A stretch of DNA of 64,000 nt from Crocinitomicaceae bacterium (GCA_021325675.1 JAJTCM010000002.1:434001-498000); one strand, 5' to 3'. Counted from the stretch's first letter, positions 37,731 to 46,960 are shown. The notes: generated from the sequence alone by a model not told the origin. Made by a program: numbers and translations.

Positions 37731-38133
37731 GCAAACCATAAGCCGGGTCCTGTGAACAACGGCCCTGCGCAAGCGCTTGCCGGTGCTGACTGTCATTTAT
37801 CTGGCCCCGGGATCACTCCCGGGATCTATCGACCTACCCTCCGGGATCGGGCGAGCAGCCCTCAAGCCCCGGTATACATGGTCTTTCAGTCCGTAAGGTT
37901 TACCTTGCAACACGCATCGCTGCCTGCACGGTGGGCCCTTACCCCACCTTTTCACCTTTTCCTCCGAAGTGATACAGAGTATCTGCTTCAGGGGTAGTTT
38001 TCCTTTCTGTGGCACTTTCTGTGCACCAGGCTTAAACCTGGCACCCTTCCCGTTAGGAAGTACGGCGCTCTGTACTGCCCGGACTTTCCTCCCCGCAGCG
38101 TTTAACGGCTTCGGAGCGACAGCCTGGTTTGCT
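37731..38133 (-). ncRNA. rnpB: RNase P RNA
   Basis: This is the catalytic RNA of RNase P, which trims pre-tRNA 5' leaders. On the minus strand the class A conserved blocks appear in order: GAGGAAAGTCCGGGC near 38095, GGTGAAAAGGTGGGGTAAGG near 37950, GGTAAACCTT near 37905, and ACAGGACCCGGCTTAT near 37750. The ends pair: GCAAACC at the 5' end (38132-38126) with GGTTTGC at the 3' end (37737-37731), giving helix P1. A TATCTTTG promoter box sits just before the 5' end and TTTTTATTTTT follows the 3' end. Ends are inferred to within a few bases. Confidence 0.95.
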
Positions 38134-38138
38134 TTAGA

Positions 38139-38146
38139 CAAAGATA
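38139..38146 (-). promoter_or_regulatory. -7 promoter element of rnpB
   Basis: TATCTTTG on the minus strand fits TAnnTTTG and places the RNA start about 38133. The region where the -33 element must lie is the terminator hairpin of the gene upstream (38151-38184). Confidence 0.6.
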
Positions 38147-38150
38147 AAAA

Positions 38151-38184
38151 AAAACAGGGGCGAAAATTGATCCGCCCCTGTTTT
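38151..38184 (-). terminator. Intrinsic terminator after the PKD/T9SS gene
   Basis: AAAACAGGGGCG (38151-38162) pairs with CGCCCCTGTTTT (38173-38184), a perfect 12-bp stem with a 10-nt loop, followed on the minus strand by a long T run. It lies 22 nt past the stop of the 1401-residue gene. Confidence 0.9.
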
Positions 38185-38205
38185 TAGTTTTTATTTTAAG
38201 TTTTA

Positions 38206-41200
38206 TTAAGGTCTGGTTGACCCTACAAGGGATACAAATCCCTGCAGTTTAACCGGCTCGTCATTTTTCAATACACCGGTAATGATGTAGAAGTATGTAC
38301 CGTCCTGGCAAAGCTTACCGCTTTTCTGGTCGATACCATCCCACAGATATCTCGGTTTGGAAGCATCGCGCTTACCGTCGAATACGACATTACCCCATCT
38401 GTTCACAACCAGGAAGTTGAAATCCTTGAATACATCTGCAAACAAGAGCAGGTCTGCATTCGGGCCGTCTGAACCGAAACCGGTAAATACGTTCGGCAAT
38501 ACCAGGCTGATGTCGATGTTCAATGTCAGTAAGTAGTTATCCTTACAACCGATGTTATCCACCAGGGTCAGCAATACCGGGATTTCACCTGCAATTGCGT
38601 ACTGGTTTGTGATATCCGTTGGCACGGCGCTGTATACCGTATCAATTCTTCCGTCACCGAAATCCCAGATCCACATGTTTGGTCCGTTAGCCGCTGTTGA
38701 CTGGCTTGGATCAAAGACTACGGTCGTACCGAGTGAAATCTCATCCGGACTGGCCGTAAAGAAGGCATCCACATCATTCGGTAAGGTGACTGCGGGCAGC
38801 TCGTATTCAACCGGGCAATCATTCGCATCTAAAACTGTGAGTGATGTAGCATACGTTGTGTTAGCTCCCGGGTACTGGTGAGAGAACAGGTCGTCCGGCT
38901 CTTCTGCAGAAAATACAGTTGTTCCGTCGCCCAAAGTCCAGCTCCATGAAACCACATTGGTAGTAGTCCCCAGGTCAAATGTAAATGTTTGGTTACATGC
39001 GCCGCTGATCATGTTAATATCCGGTGTAGCCGTCGGGCCATGGATCACGAGGAAGCTGTCAATGTGGATTGTATCAGGACACATAGCGTCGTCCATGATC
39101 GCATATGTCAGGTCATAAACACCCGGCTTGATATACTGCATACCGCTTGGGTTAGGCACATCAGCTGTCTGAACTCCAGGATTTGTCTGGAAAATTTCAT
39201 GGTACCAGTGGTTCTGGATAATTGTACTACCCGCAATATGCTCCGTCTGGTCTGTAAAGTCCACGATAATCGGAGGACACTGGAATTCCTGTCCTGGTGT
39301 CAGGGCTGTACCGCTGATAGAAGCTGTAAAATCAGCCTGTGGGTTACGCACGCTAATCTGGCGTTCGATTGTATCCTTACAACCTTCCGTATCCGTTACG
39401 ATCAGCCTGTAGATGTCTGTAATTCCCAATTGAGTATCAGGCAGGAAGTAGCTGTAAGGGATACTGCTTGTATTTCCACCTACGTTAGTTCCATTTACAG
39501 TCCATTCGTACACTGCAATGTTACCGTTTCCGGAGAAAGGGATCGTACCTGCTGTTTCGTTACATATCCTGTCAGGCAAACCGAAGTCGGCTGTTGGCTT
39601 CTGAACATTCGCATTTATGAATGCCGGAGCCGAAACGCAGCCAAAAGCATCTGTTACCGTGAGACTGATTGTTGCACTGCTTGTTAAGCTTTGCGTAACA
39701 TTCTCATTGTAGTTTTGTGTATTGACAATAGTTCCCTGCGGCTGCACGGACCAAACGAATGGGTTTGTTGAAGCCCAGCTGGCAGTAACACCACCACCAT
39801 TATCATAAGAACCTGCAGGGTGTGTTGATGCGTTCGACAAAGTAGCATTCAGTGTGTTTCCTTCACAGACAACCAGGTTAGCCGGTACGCTTGTTATACT
39901 CGCAACTGGCAAGGCAAAAGCCCTCATTTGGATTGTATCGTAACCAACACAGCCAACTGAGTTCGTCATAGTAAGTGAAATGTCATAAAGGCCTGGCGTG
40001 CTGTAAGAAGTTGTAAATGTTGCCTGTGAGCCCGGTCCTGTAAGGAAACTGCCGTTATCCATATCAAAGGAATAGTTTACAGGTACATGTTCAACCGTTG
40101 TATTAAATGAAGGCAGCATACTGAACAGGTTATTGATACACACGGAGTCGCGGATATCGTTTGGCTGTGCCGGCATTTCACTGAAAACCAGCTCGGCCAA
40201 TCCGTAAGAAACATCAATCCGTGTACTTGTACTGTCTGTACAGCCTAATTGGCCCATAGAGTTATAGTTGCGGATAATCTGCCATACTTCATAGCTTCCG
40301 TATTGTGTGTAAGTATGCTGCAAAGGGTTTGCCGTTGTAATTCCCGGTACAAGGGTGGCGTTTGCGGGGTTCACATTCGTAGCATGGTCACCATCCTCAA
40401 TACCTGTCATAGCACCGTCAAGCACTCCCTGGGCATTGGTCTGGTAAAAATCCGTTGTCCCATCGCCCCATCTGAAAGTAACTTCCGTGCGGTCAAAAGC
40501 CAGGTTGGCAACCGTCGAATCAATAATCGTAGGGTTTTGCGGTGAGTTATTATCATCCCACTTGTGTCCGTAAATCGACTCTGAATCATCAATAGAAATC
40601 GTTTTAACGAGCGGGTTCGGGTTCATGAAGTTGTTATCACAGAAGATGTTCTGATCAACAGTAAACTTGGACTGCGGGCCGGAAACATAAATACTGTCAA
40701 CTGTTTGCAACTGGTCAATACAGCCCCTGAAATCAATCCGTAAGCCCACGTCTACGCCTGGCAGTCCGTTGGTTCCCGTATTCTGGTTTGTATCAGAAAA
40801 GATTTTTGTGTGAACGGAATCCCCTGGCTCAGGTACATCATTAAACAACCAGAATCTCATCCAATCCTGCGGATCATCGTACGGACAAGGAACAACTGTT
40901 AAATCAGATAATTCAAATGGTTTTTTGATACAGTCGTTGTTATGGTCAACCATAAAGTTCGGCTGAGTGTGAGTACCGAATTTTAATACGGTATCTGCAA
41001 CTGAAGATGATCCGGACAATGTTGAATAACCCGGGCCATCCATATATACCACTGTTGAATCAAATCCATCATCCAGTGATGTAACATCAACGCAGCCTTG
41101 CTGGTCAGTTACAGTCAGGGAAACATTGTACTCTCCGCAAGTAAAGCTTTGTACCGGCGGGTTCTGGGCGTTAGATGTCACTCCATTACCGAAATCCCAT

Positions 41201-42411
41201 AAATACGTTACAATTGGGGTTCCCCCAGCAGTTGAGAGGTTTGTAAAAGTTGTTGGAAGAAGCTCACATCCTTTAATAAGGCTTGTAGAGAAATTCGCTT
41301 CAGGCTTATTAATGATAATCAGCGTATCATCCGATGCGATACACCCGTTGACATCTTCTACTGTCATAACAGCATTAAATGTTTGTCCGTTAGAACCAAT
41401 ATAGACATGTGTTCCGGCGTTCAGGCCTGTGAAAGTCTGTCCGTCACCAAAAGTCCAGGTGTACGTATTTGCAGGAATAGGAATAAGATTGGTGAAGGTA
41501 ACCGGTAAAGGAGAACACCCCCTGTCGCGGTTAACCGTAAAATCAGCAAGCGGTAAGCCCACAACGTTGATCGTAATCGTATCTGAATCCTGGCAAGGAA
41601 CCGGGGATTGCGAGTTGAGAACTACACGGTGCGTACCTAACTGGTTGAATGTGATCATCGGGTTTTGAGCCGTACTCACCTGGGTTGCGGTTTGCTGACC
41701 TGGTAAAATAACAGACCAGGACCAGGAACTGGCCCCAATGGTAGACATATCTGTAAACTGTGTCGGTGCATTCAAACAAGCAGTTGCCGGAGCAGCGATG
41801 TCTGCCTGGAAATTGGAAATGTTTGTACTTGTAGTCATTGTGTCACGGCAACCTGTCAGGGTGTTTACCACAATCAGGCTCGTTGAAAAGTTACCGACAG
41901 TGTTGTATGTAACGGTGCTCGGGTTGAAACCACTGAAACTGGAAGGCGAGCCTCCGCTAAAAGTCCATGCGTAGGTAATTCCGCCGCCGGTGCTTGAGCC
42001 GTTTCCGTATGTGATAGCATATGGCAGGAGACAAGAAGATACAGTTGGGGAGAAGGCTGCTGTTGGAATGGAATTTACTGTAATGAAATCCGCTTCCTGC
42101 TCACCGCCGGCATCACCGTCCTGATCCTGTACGATCAAACTGACGCTGTAAGTCCCTGTGTTACACAACGGCAAGGTATAAGTTGGTGTCAGCGTCGTAT
42201 CGGCAATAACCACGTTCGGGTTACCTCCAAAGACACTCCAGATATACCTAACGATTGGTCCGCCGACCTGCTCGGAAGTAGCTCCGCTCAGTGTCACCGA
42301 TTCACACGCACAAATTTCCCTGTCCGGGGAAGTGATGTGCGCAACCGGATCCTGCGCCAATAGTCCTGTAAAGCTAAATGTTAAAAGAACTAAAGTTAAT
42401 ACATGTTTCAT
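38206..42411 (-). CDS. PKD-repeat protein with gliding-motility (T9SS type B) C-terminal domain
   Basis: This 1401-residue secreted protein starts at the ATG read from 42411, where a signal peptide (MKHVLTLVLLTFSFTGLLAQ) begins; the longer frame to 42495 crosses the promoter. Many PKD-like repeats carry WTFGDGQTF, YLWDFGNGV, WKWSLGDGT-type motifs. The last ~90 residues (LPNVFTGFGSDGPNADLLLF, then FNFLVVNRWGNVVFDG and the terminal FVSLVG) are the CHU_C gliding-motility C-terminal domain that directs export and surface attachment by the type IX system. It probably serves adhesion. PorT of that system is encoded at 62189-62905. Confidence 0.95.
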   Translation of the reverse strand: MKHVLTLVLLTFSFTGLLAQDPVAHITSPDREICACESVTLSGATSEQVGGPIVRYIWSVFGGNPNVVIADTTLTPTYTLPLCNTGTYSVSLIVQDQDGDAGGEQEADFITVNSIPTAAFSPTVSSCLLPYAITYGNGSSTGGGITYAWTFSGGSPSSFSGFNPSTVTYNTVGNFSTSLIVVNTLTGCRDTMTTSTNISNFQADIAAPATACLNAPTQFTDMSTIGASSWSWSVILPGQQTATQVSTAQNPMITFNQLGTHRVVLNSQSPVPCQDSDTITINVVGLPLADFTVNRDRGCSPLPVTFTNLIPIPANTYTWTFGDGQTFTGLNAGTHVYIGSNGQTFNAVMTVEDVNGCIASDDTLIIINKPEANFSTSLIKGCELLPTTFTNLSTAGGTPIVTYLWDFGNGVTSNAQNPPVQSFTCGEYNVSLTVTDQQGCVDVTSLDDGFDSTVVYMDGPGYSTLSGSSSVADTVLKFGTHTQPNFMVDHNNDCIKKPFELSDLTVVPCPYDDPQDWMRFWLFNDVPEPGDSVHTKIFSDTNQNTGTNGLPGVDVGLRIDFRGCIDQLQTVDSIYVSGPQSKFTVDQNIFCDNNFMNPNPLVKTISIDDSESIYGHKWDDNNSPQNPTIIDSTVANLAFDRTEVTFRWGDGTTDFYQTNAQGVLDGAMTGIEDGDHATNVNPANATLVPGITTANPLQHTYTQYGSYEVWQIIRNYNSMGQLGCTDSTSTRIDVSYGLAELVFSEMPAQPNDIRDSVCINNLFSMLPSFNTTVEHVPVNYSFDMDNGSFLTGPGSQATFTTSYSTPGLYDISLTMTNSVGCVGYDTIQMRAFALPVASITSVPANLVVCEGNTLNATLSNASTHPAGSYDNGGGVTASWASTNPFVWSVQPQGTIVNTQNYNENVTQSLTSSATISLTVTDAFGCVSAPAFINANVQKPTADFGLPDRICNETAGTIPFSGNGNIAVYEWTVNGTNVGGNTSSIPYSYFLPDTQLGITDIYRLIVTDTEGCKDTIERQISVRNPQADFTASISGTALTPGQEFQCPPIIVDFTDQTEHIAGSTIIQNHWYHEIFQTNPGVQTADVPNPSGMQYIKPGVYDLTYAIMDDAMCPDTIHIDSFLVIHGPTATPDINMISGACNQTFTFDLGTTTNVVSWSWTLGDGTTVFSAEEPDDLFSHQYPGANTTYATSLTVLDANDCPVEYELPAVTLPNDVDAFFTASPDEISLGTTVVFDPSQSTAANGPNMWIWDFGDGRIDTVYSAVPTDITNQYAIAGEIPVLLTLVDNIGCKDNYLLTLNIDISLVLPNVFTGFGSDGPNADLLLFADVFKDFNFLVVNRWGNVVFDGKRDASKPRYLWDGIDQKSGKLCQDGTYFYIITGVLKNDEPVKLQGFVSLVGSTRP

Positions 42412-42482
42412 AAATGGTTGTTTTTGTTGAATGAAAGTTTCCAAAATTAAAGACATAGACGGTATTCTACGTGATTTGGTGA

Positions 42483-42490
42483 CAAAAGTA
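42483..42490 (-). promoter_or_regulatory. -7 promoter element of the PKD/T9SS gene
   Basis: TACTTTTG on the minus strand fits TAnnTTTG, with TTTG about 15 nt further upstream as a possible short-spaced -33 box. The leader to 42411 would be about 65 nt. Confidence 0.5.
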
Positions 42491-42602
42491 AACAAAATAA
42501 AGAAACAAATTAGACAAAGTGCAATATTTTGTAGACAAACTAAATTTTATTTTCGATTAAATATATCAATCTTTCGTCAGGAATACAATAAACGGGGATA
42601 TT

Positions 42603-42633
42603 TTGGCTGGGTCAGCAAAAAAAATTAGCTTTG
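42603..42633 (+). promoter_or_regulatory. Promoter of purE
   Basis: TTG at 42603-42605 and TAGCTTTG at 42626-42633 are 20 nt apart, a good Bacteroidetes -33/-7 pair. The ATG at 42648 follows the -7 box by 14 nt. Confidence 0.7.
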
Positions 42634-42647
42634 CAAAAAACAAAAAA

Positions 42648-43130
42648 ATGGCTGAAGTTGGAATTATTATGGGAAGCAAATCGGATTTGCCCGTTATGGA
42701 AGAAGCTGCTAAAATCCTCGATCATTTCGGGATTAGCTACGAAATTAATGTCGTTTCGGCGCACAGGACACCTGAGCTCATGTTCGAATATGCTAAAAAT
42801 GCACATTTGAAAGGCCTGAAGGTGATCATTGCGGGGGCTGGCGGGGCTGCACACTTACCTGGCATGACAGCTTCACTTACACCGCTTCCGGTTATCGGTG
42901 TTCCGATCAAATCATCCAACTCAATCGACGGATGGGACAGCATGTTATCTATCCTGCAAATGCCAAACGGGATCCCGGTAGCGACTGTTGCCCTCAATGG
43001 AGCGAAAAACGCAGGAATCCTGGCGGCCAAAATTCTTGGTGCATCCAATCCCCTGGTTTTACAAAAAATGATCGCTTACGCTGAGCAGCTGAAAAATGAA
43101 GTGCTTGAAAGCGCAAAAACACTGAAATGA
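42648..43130 (+). CDS. purE: N5-carboxyaminoimidazole ribonucleotide mutase
   Basis: This 160-residue class I PurE converts N5-CAIR to CAIR in purine synthesis. Characteristic motifs are [13 protein letters not shown] at the N-terminus (phosphate binding), VSAHRTPE (catalytic His) and [12 protein letters not shown]. The start at 42648 ([11 protein letters not shown]) is chosen because a promoter lies inside the longer frame from 42603. No purK is adjacent. A bidirectional hairpin follows. Confidence 0.97.
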   Translation: MAEVGIIMGSKSDLPVMEEAAKILDHFGISYEINVVSAHRTPELMFEYAKNAHLKGLKVIIAGAGGAAHLPGMTASLTPLPVIGVPIKSSNSIDGWDSMLSILQMPNGIPVATVALNGAKNAGILAAKILGASNPLVLQKMIAYAEQLKNEVLESAKTLK

Positions 43131-43209
43131 TTCCCTCTTGGGTGATCCCGCTGAAGCGGATTGGAAGATCTCTTCGCTGACGCGAAATTGAAAATATACT
43201 CCAAATGAA

Positions 43210-43235
43210 AAAAGCCGCTTTTTCAAGCGGCTTTT
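43210..43235. terminator. Bidirectional terminator between purE and the acyl-CoA dehydrogenase gene
   Basis: AAAAGCCGCTT (43210-43220) pairs perfectly with AAGCGGCTTTT (43225-43235) over a TTTC loop, with A and T runs on either side. A near-identical hairpin occurs at 55656-55679. Confidence 0.85.
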
Positions 43236-43261
43236 ATAATCATCGAATTCTGCGAATTCTC

Positions 43262-44470
43262 TTATTTCATATTTGACAGGTCAGGCATTTCGCGTGTAAA
43301 TGCAGGAATTCCTGTAACGTCCATACCGGTGATCAGCAAGTGGATATCGTGTGTTCCTTCGTAAGTAACAACGGACTCCAGGTTAGCCATGTGGCGCATG
43401 ATCGAGTATTCGCTTGTAATACCCATACCACCGTGGATCTGGCGTGCTTCACGGGCAATGTTCAGGGCGATTTCAACGTTGTTGCGTTTCGCCATAGAAA
43501 TTTGTGCGCTTGTTGCACGGCCTTCGTTACGCAGCTGTCCCAAACGGAGTGTAAGCAACTGTGCCTTCGTGATCTCGGTGATCATTTCAGCCAGTTTTTT
43601 CTGGATCAGCTGGAAAGAACCGATCGGAACACCAAATTGTGTACGCTCTTTTGAATATCTTACTGCCTGGTCGTAGCAATCCATCGCTGCACCCAAAGCG
43701 CCCCATGCAATTCCAAAACGGGCAGAGTCAAGGCAGCCAAGCGGCGCACCCAAACCTGATTTGTTAGGGAGAATGTTTGCTTTAGGAACTTTCACGTTTA
43801 CAAAGATCAATTCCCCTGTAGATGAAGCGCGCAAAGATAATTTACCGTGCATTTCCGGAGTGGAAAAACCTTCCATACCGCGCTCAACTACGAGACCGTG
43901 GATCCGGCCGCTTTCGTCTTTCGCCCAAACAACAGCGATATCAGCGAAAGGAGCATTGGAAATCCACATTTTAGCCCCGTTAAGGATTACGTGGTCGCCG
44001 GCATCTTTAAAGTTCGTGATCATCCCGCCCGGGTTGGAACCGTGATCAGGCTCGGTTAAACCGAAGCAGCCCATCATTTCACCGGTAGCCAGTTTCGGCA
44101 GGTATTTCATTCTCTGCTCTTCGTTACCGTATTTCCAGATCGGGTACATCACGAGGGAACTTTGTACGGAAGCTGTTGAACGCAGACCGGAGTCACAGCG
44201 CTCGAGCTCCTGCATGATCAGACCGTAAGAAATCTGATCCAGGCCCGGTCCACCGTATTGCTCAGGGATATAAGGCCCGAAAGCACCGATTTCACCCAAA
44301 CCTTTCAATAAATGCATCGGGAAGGTCGCTTTTTCGTAATGCTCCTCGATAATTGGGGAAACTTCTTTTTTCACCCATGCCCTCGCAGCTTCACGAACAA
44401 GCTTTTGCTCTTCGCTCAGCAAATCATCCATATTAAAATAGTCCGGATGTGTATATAAATCTGTTGCCAT
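43262..44470 (-). CDS. Acyl-CoA dehydrogenase (glutaryl-CoA dehydrogenase-like)
   Basis: This 402-residue FAD enzyme starts at the ATG read from 44470 (MATDLYTHPDYFN); an ATG 39 nt upstream would add a hydrophobic extension. FAD/substrate-binding GCFGLTEPDHGSNPGGM lies near residue 130, and the catalytic glutamate is in VVTYEGTHDIH near residue 378, followed by LLITGMDVTGIPAF. The spacing and Tyr-Glu-Gly-Thr context match glutaryl-CoA dehydrogenases, which act in lysine and tryptophan breakdown. Substrate assignment is inferred. It is monocistronic. Confidence 0.9.
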   Translation of the reverse strand: MATDLYTHPDYFNMDDLLSEEQKLVREAARAWVKKEVSPIIEEHYEKATFPMHLLKGLGEIGAFGPYIPEQYGGPGLDQISYGLIMQELERCDSGLRSTASVQSSLVMYPIWKYGNEEQRMKYLPKLATGEMMGCFGLTEPDHGSNPGGMITNFKDAGDHVILNGAKMWISNAPFADIAVVWAKDESGRIHGLVVERGMEGFSTPEMHGKLSLRASSTGELIFVNVKVPKANILPNKSGLGAPLGCLDSARFGIAWGALGAAMDCYDQAVRYSKERTQFGVPIGSFQLIQKKLAEMITEITKAQLLTLRLGQLRNEGRATSAQISMAKRNNVEIALNIAREARQIHGGMGITSEYSIMRHMANLESVVTYEGTHDIHLLITGMDVTGIPAFTREMPDLSNMK

Positions 44471-44656
44471 AAAGAAAAATTTCAATTTTAGAGTGAGCAA
44501 AATTAACAAATAAATACGAAACCTGTAAAAATTCGCACAATTTTAGCTTGTTGGATAACTCGATTATTGGATTGTTTAGATAGCTTTCGCCCAAAATCTA
44601 ATGATCTGACAATCCAGTCATCTATTTTACCCATAATACGATTAGAAATAATTTGG

Positions 44657-44664
44657 TAGCTTTG
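44657..44664 (+). promoter_or_regulatory. -7 promoter element of the deoxyinosine glycosylase gene
   Basis: TAGCTTTG fits TAnnTTTG and ends 5 nt before the ATG at 44670, so the transcript should begin at or within a base or two of the start codon. Confidence 0.6.
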
Positions 44665-44669
44665 GATCA

Positions 44670-45146
44670 ATGAAAATTAAATCATTTCCTGCTTTAGTCA
44701 ATCCGGCGGCAGAAGTATTGCTGCTTGGAACGATGCCCGGCGTGAAGTCCCTGGCTATGAACGAGTATTACGGGCATCCGCAGAATTACTTTTGGAAACT
44801 GCTTGCCGCCGTTTTTGAAGAAGAAATCCCTTCCTCGTATGAGCTAAAAAAAGAAATGCTGCACCGGAATAAAATTGCTGTTTGGGATGTATTGCAGGCC
44901 TGTGAACGCGAAGGAAGCTTAGACAACGACATCCTGAATGAGATCCCGAATGATTTTACAGCTTTTTTAAATGAGCATCCTAAAATCAGGCTGATCGCTT
45001 TTAACGGGCAGAAAGCTGCTGCTTTTTTCAAAAAACATGTACACCTGGACAAAGAATACAATTTGATTACTCTTCCATCAAGCAGTCCGGCAAATGCGGG
45101 CAAAAGCTTTGAACAAAAATTAAAGGAGTGGAAAGCGATAATCTAA
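44670..45146 (+). CDS. DNA-deoxyinosine glycosylase (UDG family 6)
   Basis: This 158-residue DNA repair enzyme shows the family 6 uracil-DNA-glycosylase layout: motif 1 LLLGTMPG (Gly20-Gly24), NEYYGHPQNYFW at residues 31-42 (the Asn of HPQN is the catalytic residue in this family), and the C-terminal motif LPSSSPANAG. These enzymes excise hypoxanthine from deaminated adenine. The promoter is so close that translation is probably from a leaderless mRNA. Confidence 0.9.
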   Translation: MKIKSFPALVNPAAEVLLLGTMPGVKSLAMNEYYGHPQNYFWKLLAAVFEEEIPSSYELKKEMLHRNKIAVWDVLQACEREGSLDNDILNEIPNDFTAFLNEHPKIRLIAFNGQKAAAFFKKHVHLDKEYNLITLPSSSPANAGKSFEQKLKEWKAII

Positions 45147-45187
45147 TACTTACGTCCATTCATCACCCTCCGCCGCGGCGGAATTGA

Positions 45188-45216
45188 TTGTTCATTATTA
45201 AAATATTGTACTTTTG
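45188..45216 (+). promoter_or_regulatory. Promoter of the DUF4271-hemD operon
   Basis: TTG at 45188-45190 and TACTTTTG at 45209-45216 are 18 nt apart. The ATG at 45231 follows by 14 nt. Confidence 0.65.
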
Positions 45217-45230
45217 CAGCTATAAATAAA

Positions 45231-45980
45231 ATGGATATCCTGCAGGTCATAGCGTCAACTGATGTTTTTCATTTCTTCAACGGCAATGAAGCAAGCGAAA
45301 TCCCTTTTACCCTGGCGCCGCGCAACCAGAATACAATGTGGTTTGCCATGATCGGGCTTTCGGTTTCCTTTGTACTGCTGGCGATGAGTAAGCTTGCATC
45401 CACGAATATCGTTTTTGTTTTCTCCAGGGTCCTTTATAAAAACAGTAATGTGGAGAAAATTGTGCGGGAAGAATTTGCGCTGGGCTCTTTTTCCTCGATA
45501 ATCCTGCTGCTGAATTTCATTGTTACCTCAACGATCCTGCTTTATTTAACATATCTCCATTTCAATACAGGGAACCGTTTTGAGCTTTTCTATTTCCTGC
45601 CGGCTATTCCGCTGTATTTTTTTGTATGGCCGCTGATCTGGTTCAATATCATAGGGTATATCACTAAGGAACAGGCAATTTTGAGGGCTAACAAGCAGAA
45701 CACGATCCTGTTTTCTCAAATGATCGGTGTTATTTTTTCACTGCTTTTACTCATCTGGGCTTTCAACATAAAATGGTCGGAATACTTTATATATAGCTTC
45801 ATTGTAATCATTTGCCTGTTCTGGCTTTATAAAATTTTACGCGGAATTATATTTTCGCTGGAGAACAATGTAGCATGGTATTATATTATTTTGTACTTTT
45901 GCACCCTCGAAATTTTACCGTTAGTGCTAATTTATAGCATCTATACGAATGAGTTGGGTAATTTTTGGTTGTTTGTATAA
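45231..45980 (+). CDS. DUF4271 integral membrane protein
   Basis: This 249-residue protein has six to seven membrane helices and matches the Bacteroidota DUF4271 family, which has no assigned function. It ends 18 nt before hemD. The pairing of DUF4271 with hemD is a recurring gene order in this phylum, which hints at a role near haem synthesis or handling, but that is inference. A short N-terminal segment of ~35 residues precedes the first helix. Confidence 0.85.
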   Translation: MDILQVIASTDVFHFFNGNEASEIPFTLAPRNQNTMWFAMIGLSVSFVLLAMSKLASTNIVFVFSRVLYKNSNVEKIVREEFALGSFSSIILLLNFIVTSTILLYLTYLHFNTGNRFELFYFLPAIPLYFFVWPLIWFNIIGYITKEQAILRANKQNTILFSQMIGVIFSLLLLIWAFNIKWSEYFIYSFIVIICLFWLYKILRGIIFSLENNVAWYYIILYFCTLEILPLVLIYSIYTNELGNFWLFV

Positions 45981-45998
45981 TTTAATATTTATAGCATT

Positions 45999-46757
45999 TT
46001 GAGTATTAAAACGATTTTGGTTTCGCAGCCTAAGCCAGAGGGTGACAAGTCACCTTATTACGATTTAGCCGAAAAATACAAGTTGAAGATCGATTTCAGG
46101 CCTTTCATACATGTGGAAGGGGTTAGTGCACAGGAATTCAGGACCCAGCGTGTCAATCTTGCTGAGCATACGGCTGTAATCCTGACTTCGAAAGTCGCTG
46201 TTGACCATTTTTTCAGGATTGCGGAAGAAGTACGTTTCACCGTTCCGGACGACATGAAATATTTTTGTATTTCGGAAGCTGTTGCCCTTTATCTTCAAAA
46301 ATATGTGACCTACAGAAAACGGAAGATTTTCTTTGGTAAACAGACGATTGAGGAATTGGTTGACACGATGAAAAAGCACAAAAATGAAAAATTTTTGCTG
46401 CCTTGTACGGATATTTTACGCGATAAAATCCCTGAAACGCTTGAAAAGCATAAGGTGAACTTCACCAAGGCGATGTTGTACCGCACGGTAGCTTCCGATC
46501 TCAGCGACCTGGAAGATGTGTACTACGATATGCTGGTGTTTTTCAGCCCGGGCGGGATTGAATCCCTGTTCAAAAACTTCCCGGATTTTAAGCAAAACAA
46601 GACTTTAATCGCTGCTTTCGGCCCTACTACAGCAAACGCCGTTCTCAAAAATAACCTGAGACTCGATGTTCACGCACCGCAGCCAAGCGCACCGTCCATG
46701 ACAGCCGCAATTGAGAATTTTGTCAAGGAATCGCTTAAGAAAAGCAAAGCGAAATAA
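45999..46757 (+). CDS. hemD: Uroporphyrinogen-III synthase, TTG start
   Basis: This 252-residue cytoplasmic enzyme cyclises hydroxymethylbilane to uroporphyrinogen III in haem synthesis. The Bacteroidota HemD signature is clear: ILVSQPKPEGDKSPYYDLAE at the N-terminus, then RPFIHVEG, AVILTSKVAVDHFFRI and MKYFCISEAVALYLQKY. The start codon is TTG at 45999: an in-frame TAA lies upstream at 45978-45980, and the first internal ATG is about 250 nt in and would delete the conserved N-terminus. The TTG start may keep expression low. It follows the DUF4271 gene in one operon. Confidence 0.92.
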   Translation: MSIKTILVSQPKPEGDKSPYYDLAEKYKLKIDFRPFIHVEGVSAQEFRTQRVNLAEHTAVILTSKVAVDHFFRIAEEVRFTVPDDMKYFCISEAVALYLQKYVTYRKRKIFFGKQTIEELVDTMKKHKNEKFLLPCTDILRDKIPETLEKHKVNFTKAMLYRTVASDLSDLEDVYYDMLVFFSPGGIESLFKNFPDFKQNKTLIAAFGPTTANAVLKNNLRLDVHAPQPSAPSMTAAIENFVKESLKKSKAK

Positions 46758-46923
46758 GAAAAAGCAAAGTTTTTGATGTGATGAAGCGTTAGCACGCATT
46801 GTCAGGGCCCTGGATCCGGGAAATTTAAATTTTAGTTTTCCTATACTTTTAGCTTAAGCTTCAGCATACGCCAGATCCAAAAAGTCAGGAAATGCTCTTT
46901 AGCATGGCCCAACTTTAATTATT

Positions 46924-46960
46924 AAAAGCTGCGTGTCGAAAGATGCGCTTTCTTTTTTTT
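46924..46960 (+). terminator. Terminator-like hairpin after hemD
   Basis: AAAGC-GC and GC-GCTTT arms with a bulge flank a GTGTCGAAAGAT loop and are followed by TCTTTTTTTT. It lies 167 nt past the hemD stop. The rest of the 256-nt gap to the next gene holds a small ATGCT/AGCAT hairpin near 46890 and no gene. Confidence 0.5.

Noticed and set aside
38010-38024. TGGCAC with correctly spaced GC on the plus strand
   Set aside because: It fits sigma-54 spacing but lies antisense inside a base-paired helix of RNase P RNA and leads to no gene.
37752-38187. Open frames on both strands between the ABC permease gene and the PKD gene (for example 37797-38141 minus)
   Set aside because: They lie on the RNase P RNA, whose conserved blocks and closing helix explain the sequence; the frames have no protein-like features.
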